Source: CAZLYK01 sp964563495 (GTDB taxonomy: Bacteria > Acidobacteriota > Blastocatellia > RBC074). From it: a DNA stretch of 19,472 bases. The DNA lies in the NCBI GenBank assembly GCA_964563495.1, contig CAZLYK010000099.1:1-19472 (forward strand), read 5' to 3'. Positions within the stretch are counted from its first letter, which is position 1; every line of letters begins with the position of its first letter. Of this stretch, positions 1 through 7,572 are shown one piece after another. Under the pieces are notes generated by a model. That model did no database searches. It was not told the origin of the DNA and worked only from the letters and a program-made list of their open reading frames with translations. Both the position numbers and the translations under genes were made by a program.

Positions 1-104
1 CCCCGTCGCCCCGTCGCCCCGTCGCCCCGTCGCCCCGTCGCCCCGTCACCCCGTCACCCCGTCACCCCATCGCCCCGTCGCCCCATCGCCCCATCGCCCT
101 ATCC
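1..104. repeat. 8-bp tandem repeat array (CCCCGTCG)n
   Basis: Twelve clear 8-bp units run from base 1 to base 96: five CCCCGTCG, three CCCCGTCA, then CCCCATCG, CCCCGTCG and two more CCCCATCG, followed by a decayed unit at 97-104. The array is open at the left window edge, so its true length is unknown. On the minus strand every unit gives a GGGG tract separated by 4-nt spacers, a pattern able to form G-quadruplexes. The stop codon of the minus-strand lipoprotein gene (99-101) lies inside the decayed last unit. There are no unique spacers, so it is not a CRISPR array. Confidence 0.95.
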
Positions 105-1178
105 CCCCGTCTTCTTCTTCGCCCTGATGTTCTGACCGATCTTGGCCAATTCGATCAGCAGGGTTTCCAGCCGGGTTTCATATTCTTCCGAATTCAACTG
201 CTCTTTTCTCGCTTTGAGCTGTTCGATCTCACCTTCAAGACGCATCTGTTCGGCATAAAGTTTCGCCAATACCGGGTCCCCACCGGCTTGTTGCTGGGGG
301 AGAGAATCGAAATAGACGGTTTTGGCCAGAGCTCCGTCGCCGGCTTCGATCTTTTGATGCCCGACGCCGTCGCCGTTGTCATCGATCAGTGCGTGTTCGG
401 TGACGAGCTTCCCGGCTTTTTCATACGAGTCGGTGGTCAGTTTGCCGGCGTAGTTGAAGGCCTCGAGCACCGAGACCCGTCCGTTCTTGTCGGCGTCGGC
501 TTCCGGGTTTCCGAGGGCGGCGATGAAATGCTCGGCGAAGCGGGTCGCGTTCTGCTCCATGCCGCTGCGCGTGGCGGTGATGATGATCCGGCCGGCGCCG
601 GAGAGCGGCTTGACGAATTCGCCACTCGCGCTCGCCATATTGACGATGACAAGATTGCGCGAGGGCAGATTGTTGATCAACTGCGCATAATCGCCGGCAG
701 TCAGATCCGGGCCGATCAGATTGAATTTCGCCGCTTTTCCGTCAAAGCTGCCGTGGCCGATGAAGAAGATGAAGACCTGTTGCTCCGGTTTGATCGAATT
801 GCGCAAGCGGACGAAAGCCTGGCGTACGGTCTCGGCCGAAGCCCGCTGCTCATTGGGTGAGGGTTTTTCCGACAAGACCGTCACTTGATCTTCGGCAAAT
901 CCCAGCTTTTCGACCAGAGCCTCGCGCAATTCGAGCGTCCATTTGGCAAAATTGACGGTGTAGGCCTCCTCACCGCTGATCCCGCTGATGATCAGGGCGT
1001 GTTTGTTTTGATCGGCCGGCAAACGCGGCGCGGCGGGTTTTTCGGTTCTCGCTTTTTCCTGCCCGGTCTTATCTTGCCCGGTTTTCTCCTGGTGAACCGG
1101 AGGAACGGGCGCGTCCTGAGCGCAGGCGCTCACGGCGAGCAGGCTGATCAAAGAGACTATCGCGACAAATTTACGCAT
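99..1178 (-). CDS. Caspase/legumain-fold (C13-like) lipoprotein lacking the usual catalytic Cys
   Basis: A 359-aa exported lipoprotein: a hydrophobic N-terminus ends in a lipobox with Cys19. A charged linker with short EKTGQ-type repeats (about 31-48) follows. Residues 60-220 resemble the caspase/peptidase C13 fold: a strand then GHG with His142, and the second strand with NMASASG at 180-186, where a Cys would be expected in an active clan CD protease. Residues 228-239 fit an EF-hand calcium loop (D228, D230, N232, E239), and a second Asp/Asn-rich stretch occurs at 266-270. The C-terminus (about 303-347) is a predicted coiled coil. The gene starts 11 nt after the VWA gene, with TAGGAT as ribosome site, so the two are probably co-transcribed. 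It may be a scaffold or pseudo-protease; activity through Ser183 or Ser185 cannot be excluded. Fold assignment is from motif recognition. Confidence 0.8.
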   Translation of the reverse strand: MRKFVAIVSLISLLAVSACAQDAPVPPVHQEKTGQDKTGQEKARTEKPAAPRLPADQNKHALIISGISGEEAYTVNFAKWTLELREALVEKLGFAEDQVTVLSEKPSPNEQRASAETVRQAFVRLRNSIKPEQQVFIFFIGHGSFDGKAAKFNLIGPDLTAGDYAQLINNLPSRNLVIVNMASASGEFVKPLSGAGRIIITATRSGMEQNATRFAEHFIAALGNPEADADKNGRVSVLEAFNYAGKLTTDSYEKAGKLVTEHALIDDNGDGVGHQKIEAGDGALAKTVYFDSLPQQQAGGDPVLAKLYAEQMRLEGEIEQLKARKEQLNSEEYETRLETLLIELAKIGQNIRAKKKTGG

Positions 1179-1189
1179 TCAATCAGATC

Positions 1190-3475
1190 CTAAGCGAGTC
1201 CTTTACGTTTACGCAAAAACCACTCGGCGCTCGCCAATCCGACGAGCAGCATGAAGTTAATCGGCATATCCCAGAGGTCTTTACTGACCCGTTCTGAGTT
1301 CTTACCTTCGAGCATGGTGATCTCATCGAGCAGGTCTTTGGCCCGGTTGAGCGGGAAATATTTGCCCCCAGTCTCGGCGGAGACCCGTTTGAGGAGCTCG
1401 ACGTTTTGCGCCGCGTCGTGAAACTCGCGCGTCCGCTCGGTGATCAGAAAAGACGACTGGGCGGTCCCCAGCACCGCTCCGCCCCGGCGAGCCGACATCT
1501 CCAGGCGATACAACCCCATCTCATCGGGGTTGAATTCTCCGCGATAATCGCTGACCTGATCGCCATAGTTGATCTTGAGAGGGAGCTCGATCGTCCCTCC
1601 GGAAGGCTTGGTCACGACGGCTGAGACCTGCGCATCCGTGATCGGGTCGAATTTCTTGTCGCTCACCTCGCCGCGCAGATTGACCACGTCTCCGCGCGTG
1701 TAAACGTCGCGCTCCGCGGCGATCTCATATTGATTCGGCGTGGTGCTGACCAGATAGCGTAGTAATTGTCGCCAGAAGTTCTCGTGAGCAGTGTTTTTTG
1801 AATCCATCTCCATCCGCCAGCGCCACGTGTCATTGGTCGTCAGCGCCATGGTCCGGCCTCGACCATAGCGTTCTTCGGCCAGAAGCGGGACCAGCTGATT
1901 TCGGTCATTGACGCTCTGGGCTTCGAGGATGACGGTGGCTCCGGGTTTCGCCTGGGTCAGCACTTCAGGGATGGTGATCGGCGGAAGCTCGTCCCACGCC
2001 TTGGCGCTCAGGTTGCGGTCCTCGTTCAGTCGAGTCACCGGATGCGTCCGGCCGCGTGGAGTCAATCTCGCCTTGTAGTTCGAGACGACCTGCATCTCGG
2101 GCTCCTCGATCCGGTCATTCAAATAGAGGGGCAGCAGGTCGGCAAACGGTGAATTGGCGTATTTACCGACGTCGAACGATCGCGATCCGCCGAGCGCCAG
2201 GACGCCGCCGCCGCGTTTGGCGGCGAACTGCTCGATCTCCTTCAACTGCTCGTATGAAAAGAAGTTGGCCTCGATGCTGCCGATGACCAGGCCCTGATAG
2301 CTGAAGAGCTCTTCGGCTGTCGTGGGGAATCCAGTCGCCAATTCGCTCCCGCTCTCGATCCCCTGTCGATAAAACTTGCCGTCGGCCGAGCGCAGAACCG
2401 AGACCAGGACCAGGTTCTTCTCGTTCTTACTCAGCGAGTAGCGGAGTTTGCCGTATTCCCAGCGCGGCTCGCCTTCGATGTAGAGGACCTTGGGATTGGC
2501 ATTGGTGACTTCAATCAATGCATCCTGGGCATTGTTTTCAGGCGTCGTCTCGCCATCCAGAGGTTTGATCTCGAAAGTGTATCGATGGGCGCCGGCCGAA
2601 GTCGGCGTAAACTCGATCGTCACCGTCTGCGCCTCACCCGCTTTGAGATCGAATGCTTGCGTCTTGAGCGCGCGACCATCCTCACTGATCGCCAGTGCGA
2701 TTTTGGTGTTCCCGTAACCGCTCAGCCGCACCAGCGCGTCGGCGCTGACGGCCGATCCGACCAGCACGCGTCGGGGCGTGGTGACTCGCGCCATCTCAGC
2801 ATCTTTGAATCGTTCGGGATTCCCTACGCCGACGGTGAAGACCGGGATATTTCGGGCGCGCAACTCGCGCAACTCCGCCGTCAAATCCCTGGGTGTGTTC
2901 GCCCCTCCGTCGCTGATCAGGATGATCGCCGACAACGGCGCTCCGGACGCGTTCTTGGTCGCCTCGCGCAAGGCGCCCGCCATGTCGGTCGAACCGCCTT
3001 CGGCCTTCAACTCGCTTGCATCCCTGATCTTTGCCGCACTGGTCGAAAAGCCGAGCAGATCGACCTTGAACTTCTCGTTAAGACCTGCGGCAAACGGACT
3101 GCCCGATGAGAGGAGCTCTCTGGTCGCATCGATCCGGCTCCGGTTGTTCTCATCCGCCAGCTGCATGCTCCGCGAATCGTCGGCGAGCACCGCCACGCTC
3201 GTGCTCTTCGGAATGACCGATGGGACGACGACTACCGGGCGCATGAGCATGATCACCAACAGCGCCAACAGACAGGTTCGCAACCCGATCAGCCACCACC
3301 TGCTCGCCGAGTTGATCCGATAGCCCGGTCGTAAATAGAGAAAGTAGATGAGCAGTCCCAGCGCGAGCGCTATCAGCCCCATCAACAACCACGACGGGCG
3401 GTTGGCGAACCCCAGCTGCCCTCTGGCAAAGGTCGACCACTTATGCTTGAAGAAAAACTGCACCAATTGATCCAT
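1190..3475 (-). CDS. Membrane protein with VWA domain and glutamine-amidotransferase-like domain
   Basis: A 761-aa protein with two N-terminal membrane helices (about 30-48 and 61-79). A von Willebrand factor A domain follows: the MIDAS metal site is visible as D99-x-S101-x-S103, T163 and D189. An Ig-like linker comes next, then a class I glutamine-amidotransferase-like region starting near residue 330, with GGGVLALGGSRSF where the nucleophile loop would lie. No catalytic Cys is evident there. A last helix near 735-752 returns to the membrane. Related large VWA proteins occur in gene neighbourhoods with MoxR-type ATPases and other VWA proteins in Acidobacteriota and Planctomycetes, where they are thought to act in envelope assembly or metal-dependent adhesion. 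No MoxR gene is in view. It is the first gene of a two-gene unit with the downstream caspase-like lipoprotein. Start ATG at 3475. Confidence 0.85.
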   Translation of the reverse strand: MDQLVQFFFKHKWSTFARGQLGFANRPSWLLMGLIALALGLLIYFLYLRPGYRINSASRWWLIGLRTCLLALLVIMLMRPVVVVPSVIPKSTSVAVLADDSRSMQLADENNRSRIDATRELLSSGSPFAAGLNEKFKVDLLGFSTSAAKIRDASELKAEGGSTDMAGALREATKNASGAPLSAIILISDGGANTPRDLTAELRELRARNIPVFTVGVGNPERFKDAEMARVTTPRRVLVGSAVSADALVRLSGYGNTKIALAISEDGRALKTQAFDLKAGEAQTVTIEFTPTSAGAHRYTFEIKPLDGETTPENNAQDALIEVTNANPKVLYIEGEPRWEYGKLRYSLSKNEKNLVLVSVLRSADGKFYRQGIESGSELATGFPTTAEELFSYQGLVIGSIEANFFSYEQLKEIEQFAAKRGGGVLALGGSRSFDVGKYANSPFADLLPLYLNDRIEEPEMQVVSNYKARLTPRGRTHPVTRLNEDRNLSAKAWDELPPITIPEVLTQAKPGATVILEAQSVNDRNQLVPLLAEERYGRGRTMALTTNDTWRWRMEMDSKNTAHENFWRQLLRYLVSTTPNQYEIAAERDVYTRGDVVNLRGEVSDKKFDPITDAQVSAVVTKPSGGTIELPLKINYGDQVSDYRGEFNPDEMGLYRLEMSARRGGAVLGTAQSSFLITERTREFHDAAQNVELLKRVSAETGGKYFPLNRAKDLLDEITMLEGKNSERVSKDLWDMPINFMLLVGLASAEWFLRKRKGLA

Positions 3476-3553
3476 TCGCTGATACCCCGCATGTGCGATA
3501 TCTCTGCCCGCGCTGTCATTTGGGACACTCCCGATTGGTGTCTGAGGCTTTAC

Positions 3554-3583
3554 ATTATAACCAACGCTCTCCTTGAGCGTAAA
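3554..3583 (-). promoter_or_regulatory. Candidate promoter of the VWA operon with palindrome in its spacer
   Basis: On the minus strand a perfect TATAAT (-10, 3554-3559) lies 18 nt from TTTACG (-35, 3578-3583), 79 nt before the VWA start. Within the spacer and touching the -35 is a perfect 6-bp inverted repeat, ACGCTC-TCCTT-GAGCGT (3564-3580), a plausible operator or small hairpin. On the plus strand the same bases offer only a poor -10 (TATAAC). Confidence 0.5.
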
Positions 3584-3672
3584 ACTATTTGCGTTTCATC
3601 ACCCGGAAATGATCGAATGTTATCACCCAAGTTAAATGTTCATAATCAAATTTTTTGATGGAGAACCAATCG

Positions 3673-4293
3673 ATGAGTAAGAGCGAGGCGGTCGTGCCCC
3701 AACTTTGGCAGACGATGCGGTTCCGGCTTCTGGGATTGCTTCCACTCTCGTTCTTCCTGGCGCGGGTGATCGAGTATGTCCGGGTCGGCACTCCCGAACA
3801 TATAATGTGGTGCTGTCATATTTCAAACCTGTTATTGGCGCTGGGGATCTTCTTCGCGCAACCCCACCTGATCCGAGTCGCGGCATTCTGGTTGATCGTG
3901 GGGGTTCCGCCGTGGATCGCCGATATGGCTTTCAGCGGGCTGATCACGCCGGTCTCGATCTATTCCCATCTGGGCGGTTTTGTCGTGGCTCTGGTCGGGC
4001 TGTCTCAGGTCCGCACCAAACCGTGGAGCTGGGTTTCTTCCCTGATCTATTTTCTGGTGCTCCAACAGCTGACACGGCTGGTCACCCCGCCCAATCCGTA
4101 TATGAACGTCAACGTCGCGCATTTCGCCTACGGTCCCTGGAAGGATCTATTCAGCAGCTATTGGAAATACTGGGTCGTTAACAGCTTCCTGACCGGGCTC
4201 TCGCTTTGGATCATCGAATTTGTCATGCTCAGAATCTTCCCTGAAAAGACCCTCGATCGACCGGATCAGAGCCGGATCAGAGATAGATCTTGA
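3673..4293 (+). CDS. Small polytopic membrane protein of unknown function
   Basis: The protein is 206 aa from the start chosen here. The reading frame extends to a TTG at 3655 and an ATG at 3658, but GGAG at 3660-3663 sits 9 nt before the ATG at 3673, so that ATG is preferred. Several hydrophobic helices (about five or six) span the chain, with the motif WCCHISNLL in the second and a Pro/Asn/Tyr-rich loop (TPPNPYMNV) before the last two. This layout faintly recalls the YwaF/TMEM164-type membrane proteins, but that link is weak. A possible -10 (CATAAT) is at 3641-3646 with no good -35. The gene runs toward the DUF2490-like gene and their 3' ends overlap by 17 bp. Function unknown. Confidence 0.75.
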   Translation: MSKSEAVVPQLWQTMRFRLLGLLPLSFFLARVIEYVRVGTPEHIMWCCHISNLLLALGIFFAQPHLIRVAAFWLIVGVPPWIADMAFSGLITPVSIYSHLGGFVVALVGLSQVRTKPWSWVSSLIYFLVLQQLTRLVTPPNPYMNVNVAHFAYGPWKDLFSSYWKYWVVNSFLTGLSLWIIEFVMLRIFPEKTLDRPDQSRIRDRS

Positions 4294-4948
4294 AGACGGT
4301 GCCGATGACGTTGAGGTTGCCGGGGCGGGCCAATCCATCGTGTTGATGGAGGTAGAAGAACTCCCCGGTAAAGTGTTCGCTGAATTGCTTGATCATCCCA
4401 GTCGAGATTCGGTTGCGCACCCATTCGTGCCGATCAGTGTTATACCAGGCTTCATCGGCGACAAAAACCCTGAATTTGAAATCTCCCAGCCTGGCGGGGT
4501 GATCGATCTGGAGCCGGTTGCGGTACATGAGAAAGTCGTTGAACGAATGTCGCACCCGCCATTCAAACAGATTTCGGTCGGTAATGTTGGTTTGTCCGAT
4601 AGGGAATTTTAGGGTCAGGTTCGGGACCAAACGGTGCTCGATGTTTTTTCGGCCGGCCGAGGGTTGCTGAGCAAGATAGAGGTAGGTCGGCATGAAAGTA
4701 ACATATTTGTTCAACTTGAAGGCAATGCCGGCGCCGATTCGCTCCTCGACCGGGTGGTGAAAATTACGGCCCAGGCGCAACCCCCCGATCAGCACGAGCT
4801 CGACTTTTTCGTCGAGCGGAACGATCAAGTGAGTTTCATTCCAGAAATGGTTGTCGTCACGCGGAAGCACCTGGGCCCGGCCATCGAGAGCCGGAAACGC
4901 GAGAAGGACAAACGCCAGCAGGAGCAGGGTACGCCCGGGCATGGGCAT
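4277..4948 (-). CDS. DUF2490-like outer membrane beta-barrel protein
   Basis: A 223-aa protein with a clear signal peptide (hydrophobic residues 7-20, likely cleaved after GRA near residue 25). The mature part alternates polar and hydrophobic residues typical of outer-membrane beta strands. It carries family features such as WNETHLIVPL near the N-terminus, a strand with LEH/IEHRL, RNRLQID in the middle, and ends in an aromatic/hydrophobic strand (FKIYL), as outer-membrane proteins usually do. These match DUF2490 proteins as remembered; their role is unknown. ATG at 4948 and a second in-frame ATG at 4942 are both possible starts; the ribosome site is weak (GAGGA about 12 nt upstream). It lies downstream of fabF on the same strand, separated by two hairpins, so it is probably a separate transcript. 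Confidence 0.75.
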   Translation of the reverse strand: MPMPGRTLLLLAFVLLAFPALDGRAQVLPRDDNHFWNETHLIVPLDEKVELVLIGGLRLGRNFHHPVEERIGAGIAFKLNKYVTFMPTYLYLAQQPSAGRKNIEHRLVPNLTLKFPIGQTNITDRNLFEWRVRHSFNDFLMYRNRLQIDHPARLGDFKFRVFVADEAWYNTDRHEWVRNRISTGMIKQFSEHFTGEFFYLHQHDGLARPGNLNVIGTVFKIYL

Positions 4949-4976
4949 GGTTGTCTACGAATCCTCAGAAAAAGTA

Positions 4977-4998
4977 GTGCAACCCGTCGAGGTTGCAC
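4977..4998 (-). terminator. Hairpin with T-run after fabF (REP-like copy 1)
   Basis: A perfect 8-bp stem, GTGCAACC / GGTTGCAC, has a 6-nt loop. Read on the minus strand it is followed by TAC and five T residues, the form of an intrinsic terminator for the fatty-acid operon. Its 18-nt core on the minus strand matches the plus-strand core of the neighbouring hairpin at 5028-5053 in 17 of 18 bases. Confidence 0.6.
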
Positions 4999-5027
4999 GG
5001 TTGCCGGTAAGAGGCGATTGGCGAAAC

Positions 5028-5053
5028 CAGCGCAACCTCGGCGGGTTGCGCTG
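5028..5053. repeat. REP-like palindrome (copy 2, inverted)
   Basis: A perfect 10-bp stem, CAGCGCAACC / GGTTGCGCTG, has a 6-nt loop (TCGGCG), 8 nt beyond the fabF stop. There is no T-run. With the hairpin at 4977-4998 it forms a head-to-head pair separated by 29 nt, as in bacterial REP/BIME elements. Confidence 0.7.
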
Positions 5054-5060
5054 CTCGATC

Positions 5061-6311
5061 TTATTCCAGGTAGCGTTTGAAGAGCAATGCCGCATTGGTC
5101 CCGCCGAATCCGAAGCTGTTTGACAAGGCGTGGCGGACATTGGCCGCCCGGGCCTGGTTGGGGACGTAGTCCAGATCGCAGTCAGGGTCGGGTGTCACAT
5201 AATTGATCGTTGGCGGGAGCATCTGGTGGTGGACGGAGAGAGCGGTGACGGCCGCCTCCAATCCGCCGGCCCCGCCGAGCAGGTGCCCCGTCATCGATTT
5301 GGTCGAGCTGGCCGCCAGTTTTTTGGCGTGCTCGCCGAAAGCGGCTTTGATCGCATTCGTTTCGTTGATATCGCCGACCTGGGTCGAGGTCCCGTGGACG
5401 TTGATGTAATCAACTTCGTGCGGCTCGATGCCGCCGTCTTTGATCGTTTTAAGCATGACGCGACGCGGCCCCTGCATGTCCGGGTTGGTGATGTGAAAAG
5501 CGTCACCGGTCATGCCGTAACCGATGATCTCGGCGTAGATTTTGGCGCCGCGCGCTTTGGCGTATTCCAACTCTTCGAGGATCAAGATCCCGGCGCCCTC
5601 GCCGATCACGAATCCGTCCCGGTCCTTGTCGAACGGGCGGGAAGCGTGCTGCGGATCGTCGTTGCGGACCGAGAGCGCGTGCATGGCCGCGAAACCGCCG
5701 ACCGACATCGGCGTGATCGCGCCTTCGGTCCCGCCGCAAATCATGGCGGTCGCATCACCACGCTGGATGATCTTGAAGCTGTCACCGATCGCGTGCGCGC
5801 CTGAGCTGCAGGCCGTCGCGGTGGCCGAATTCGGCCCCTTCGTCCCGTTGTAGATCGAGACGTAACCGGAGGCGAGATTGACGATCGACGCCGGGATGAA
5901 GAATGGCGAGATGCGGCCCGGGCCGCCCTCGATCATCTTGGTATGCTCCCGCTCGAAGACGCTGAAACCGCCGATGCCGCTGCCGATATAGGTCCCCACC
6001 CCCTCGGCGTTCTCCGCCGTGATCTTGAGGCCGGAATCGGCGAGGGCTTCCTGCGCCGCCGCGATCGCGAAGAAGATGAAATAGTCCATCTTCTTCAGTT
6101 CTTTCTTCTCGACAAATTTCAGCGGATCGAAGTTTTTGGTCTCAGCGGCGAACCTGACCTTATGCTGGCTGGTGTCAAAACGCGTGATGTAATCGACGCC
6201 GCTGCGGCCGGACAGCAGGCCGGCCCAGGTCTCTTCAGTCGTGTTACCGAGCGGACTGACCAATCCCACACCAGTCACGACCACCCGCTGCTTGATCATA
6301 TGGTTGTTCAC
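5061..6311 (-). CDS. fabF: 3-oxoacyl-ACP synthase II
   Basis: This enzyme condenses malonyl-ACP with acyl-ACP in the elongation step of cytosolic type II fatty acid synthesis. The 416 aa are the usual FabF length. The Cys-His-His triad is visible: C168 in TATACSSGAHA, H306 in NVHGTST and H343 in KSMTGHLLGGAGG, with K338 beside it. The glycine-rich GFGGTNA loop is near the C-terminus. The start is GTG at 6311, chosen because AAGGAAGG lies about 5 nt upstream; an ATG at 6299 would be too far from it. It is the last gene of the yceD-rpmF-plsX-fab cluster and is separated from acpP by about 210 nt holding a long hairpin, so it may be partly independently expressed. Confidence 0.97.
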   Translation of the reverse strand: MNNHMIKQRVVVTGVGLVSPLGNTTEETWAGLLSGRSGVDYITRFDTSQHKVRFAAETKNFDPLKFVEKKELKKMDYFIFFAIAAAQEALADSGLKITAENAEGVGTYIGSGIGGFSVFEREHTKMIEGGPGRISPFFIPASIVNLASGYVSIYNGTKGPNSATATACSSGAHAIGDSFKIIQRGDATAMICGGTEGAITPMSVGGFAAMHALSVRNDDPQHASRPFDKDRDGFVIGEGAGILILEELEYAKARGAKIYAEIIGYGMTGDAFHITNPDMQGPRRVMLKTIKDGGIEPHEVDYINVHGTSTQVGDINETNAIKAAFGEHAKKLAASSTKSMTGHLLGGAGGLEAAVTALSVHHQMLPPTINYVTPDPDCDLDYVPNQARAANVRHALSNSFGFGGTNAALLFKRYLE

Positions 6312-6386
6312 AACTGCCTTCCTTAAACCTTAAAAATTGGCCTGGCCTCGATCAAAGGCCTGAAGCATCGGCCTTGAAATTGAAGC

Positions 6387-6464
6387 AGCCACAAAAAGGC
6401 GCCGGCGATACAAAAGCAATCCAGAAAATGTCAATCTTTTGTATATAAGGTGCCTTTTGTGGCT
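6387..6464. repeat. Long imperfect hairpin between acpP and fabF
   Basis: The outer arms AGCCACAAAAAGGCGCC (6387-6403) and GGTGCCTTTTGTGGCT (6449-6464) pair with one bulge and one mismatch (G:T). The inner arms ATACAAAAG (6408-6416) and CTTTTGTAT (6436-6444) pair perfectly. A 19-nt loop lies between. The structure fills the acpP-fabF gap and could act as attenuator, processing site or partial terminator within the operon, or be a small non-coding mobile repeat. Confidence 0.75.
6408..6434 (-). promoter_or_regulatory. Possible fabF promoter inside the hairpin
   Basis: On the minus strand a perfect TTGACA (6429-6434) lies in the hairpin loop. The best -10 candidate 15-17 nt downstream is poor (TTGTAT or GTATCG), so this is only suggestive of an internal promoter for fabF. 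Confidence 0.25.
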
Positions 6465-6522
6465 CATGTTTGATTGGGCTGGCGAGAGCTGCCAAATACT
6501 GCCTCAGACCGGTCACCCGAGC

Positions 6523-6762
6523 TTACTTCTTGTGCTCGTCGATATAAGCAATGGCGTCGCGCACGCTCTGAATCTTCTCGGCTTCCTCGTCCGGGATTTC
6601 AATTCCGAACTCCTCCTCAAACCGCATCACGAGTTCGACCGTATCGAGCGAATCCGCCCCTAGATCGTCAATGAAACGCGCGTTCGGAGTGACTTCTGAT
6701 TCGTCAACCCCGAGTTCGTCGACAATGATCTGTTTAACTTTATCCTCAATTGATTCTGCCAT
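6523..6762 (-). CDS. acpP: Acyl carrier protein
   Basis: A 79-aa, very acidic small protein that carries growing acyl chains on a 4'-phosphopantetheine arm. The attachment site is Ser38 in GADSLDTVEL, the invariant ACP motif. Length and sequence are standard. A strong ribosome site (GGAGGAACTC before ATG) fits the high expression expected of ACP. It follows fabG by 45 nt and precedes fabF in the conserved cluster order; all partners needed for loading (FabD) and elongation (FabG, FabF) are adjacent. Confidence 0.98.
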   Translation of the reverse strand: MAESIEDKVKQIIVDELGVDESEVTPNARFIDDLGADSLDTVELVMRFEEEFGIEIPDEEAEKIQSVRDAIAYIDEHKK

Positions 6763-6807
6763 GAGTTCCTCCAGTAGTGATGTTAGATTGCAATCCGTCC
6801 CTGGCAG

Positions 6808-7551
6808 TCACATATACATTCCGCCATTGACATTGATGATCTGGCCCGTGATATAGCCTGCCTCATCCGAGGCTAGAAAAGCAACTGTATAAGCGACATC
6901 CAGATCGGTTCCGGGGCGCTTCAGTGGGATCTGATCGAGCATGGCCTGTCGCGCCGCCTGATTCAGGGCCGCCGTCATCGGAGTTTCAATGAAACCGGGT
7001 GAGACGGCGTTGACCGTGATGTTGCGCGAAGAGTATTCGCGCGCAACCGCTTTGGTAAATCCGATGATCCCGGACTTGGCCGAGATATAGTTGACTTGGC
7101 CGACATTCCCCGACTGGGCGACGACCGAAGTCAGGTTGATGATCCGTCCTTTGCGGGCTTTGGTCATGATCGGCAAGACCTGCTGTGTCAAGAGGAAGAC
7201 GCCGGTCAGATTGGTGTTGATCACTTCATCCCAGTCCTGGCGCTTCATGCGAAGCATCAAACCGTCACGCGTGATCGCCGCATTGTTGACCAGGACGCTG
7301 ATCGGGCCGAGTTCGGAAGCGGTCTTCTCGACCGCGGCTTTGATCTCGCCGGCGTCGGCCAGATCACCGCGCAGAGCCAGCGCGCGCCTGCCTTTGCCGC
7401 GGATTTCATCGGCTACGGCTTGACACTTCTCGATTGTTCGCGCCATGACCGCGACATCCGCGCCGAGCTCTGCCAGGACTAAAGCCGTGGCGCGCCCGAT
7501 TCCCTGTGAGCCGCCGGTGACTAGAGCAATTTGTCCGGTAAGATTGAACAT
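6808..7551 (-). CDS. fabG: 3-oxoacyl-ACP reductase
   Basis: An NADPH-dependent reductase for the first reductive step of fatty acid elongation, 247 aa, of the short-chain dehydrogenase family. The cofactor loop TGGSQGIG is at 13-20, NNAA at 89-92, N114 in INTNL, and the catalytic S142, Y155 and K159 are all present. The PGFIETPMT segment and the C-terminal GQIINVNGGMYM are typical of FabG rather than of other SDR enzymes, and the location between fabD and acpP supports this. No clear ribosome site precedes the ATG at 7551; the fabD stop is only 21 nt upstream, so translation may depend on coupling. Confidence 0.96.
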   Translation of the reverse strand: MFNLTGQIALVTGGSQGIGRATALVLAELGADVAVMARTIEKCQAVADEIRGKGRRALALRGDLADAGEIKAAVEKTASELGPISVLVNNAAITRDGLMLRMKRQDWDEVINTNLTGVFLLTQQVLPIMTKARKGRIINLTSVVAQSGNVGQVNYISAKSGIIGFTKAVAREYSSRNITVNAVSPGFIETPMTAALNQAARQAMLDQIPLKRPGTDLDVAYTVAFLASDEAGYITGQIINVNGGMYM

Positions 7552-7572
7552 TTGTGATTTGAAAAAATGAGA

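Noticed and set aside
1..104. CRISPR array
   Set aside because: The units are contiguous 8-mers with no spacers and there are no cas genes nearby.
3655..3672. TTG/ATG starts upstream of the small membrane protein
   Set aside because: GGAG at 3660-3663 is well spaced only for the ATG at 3673.
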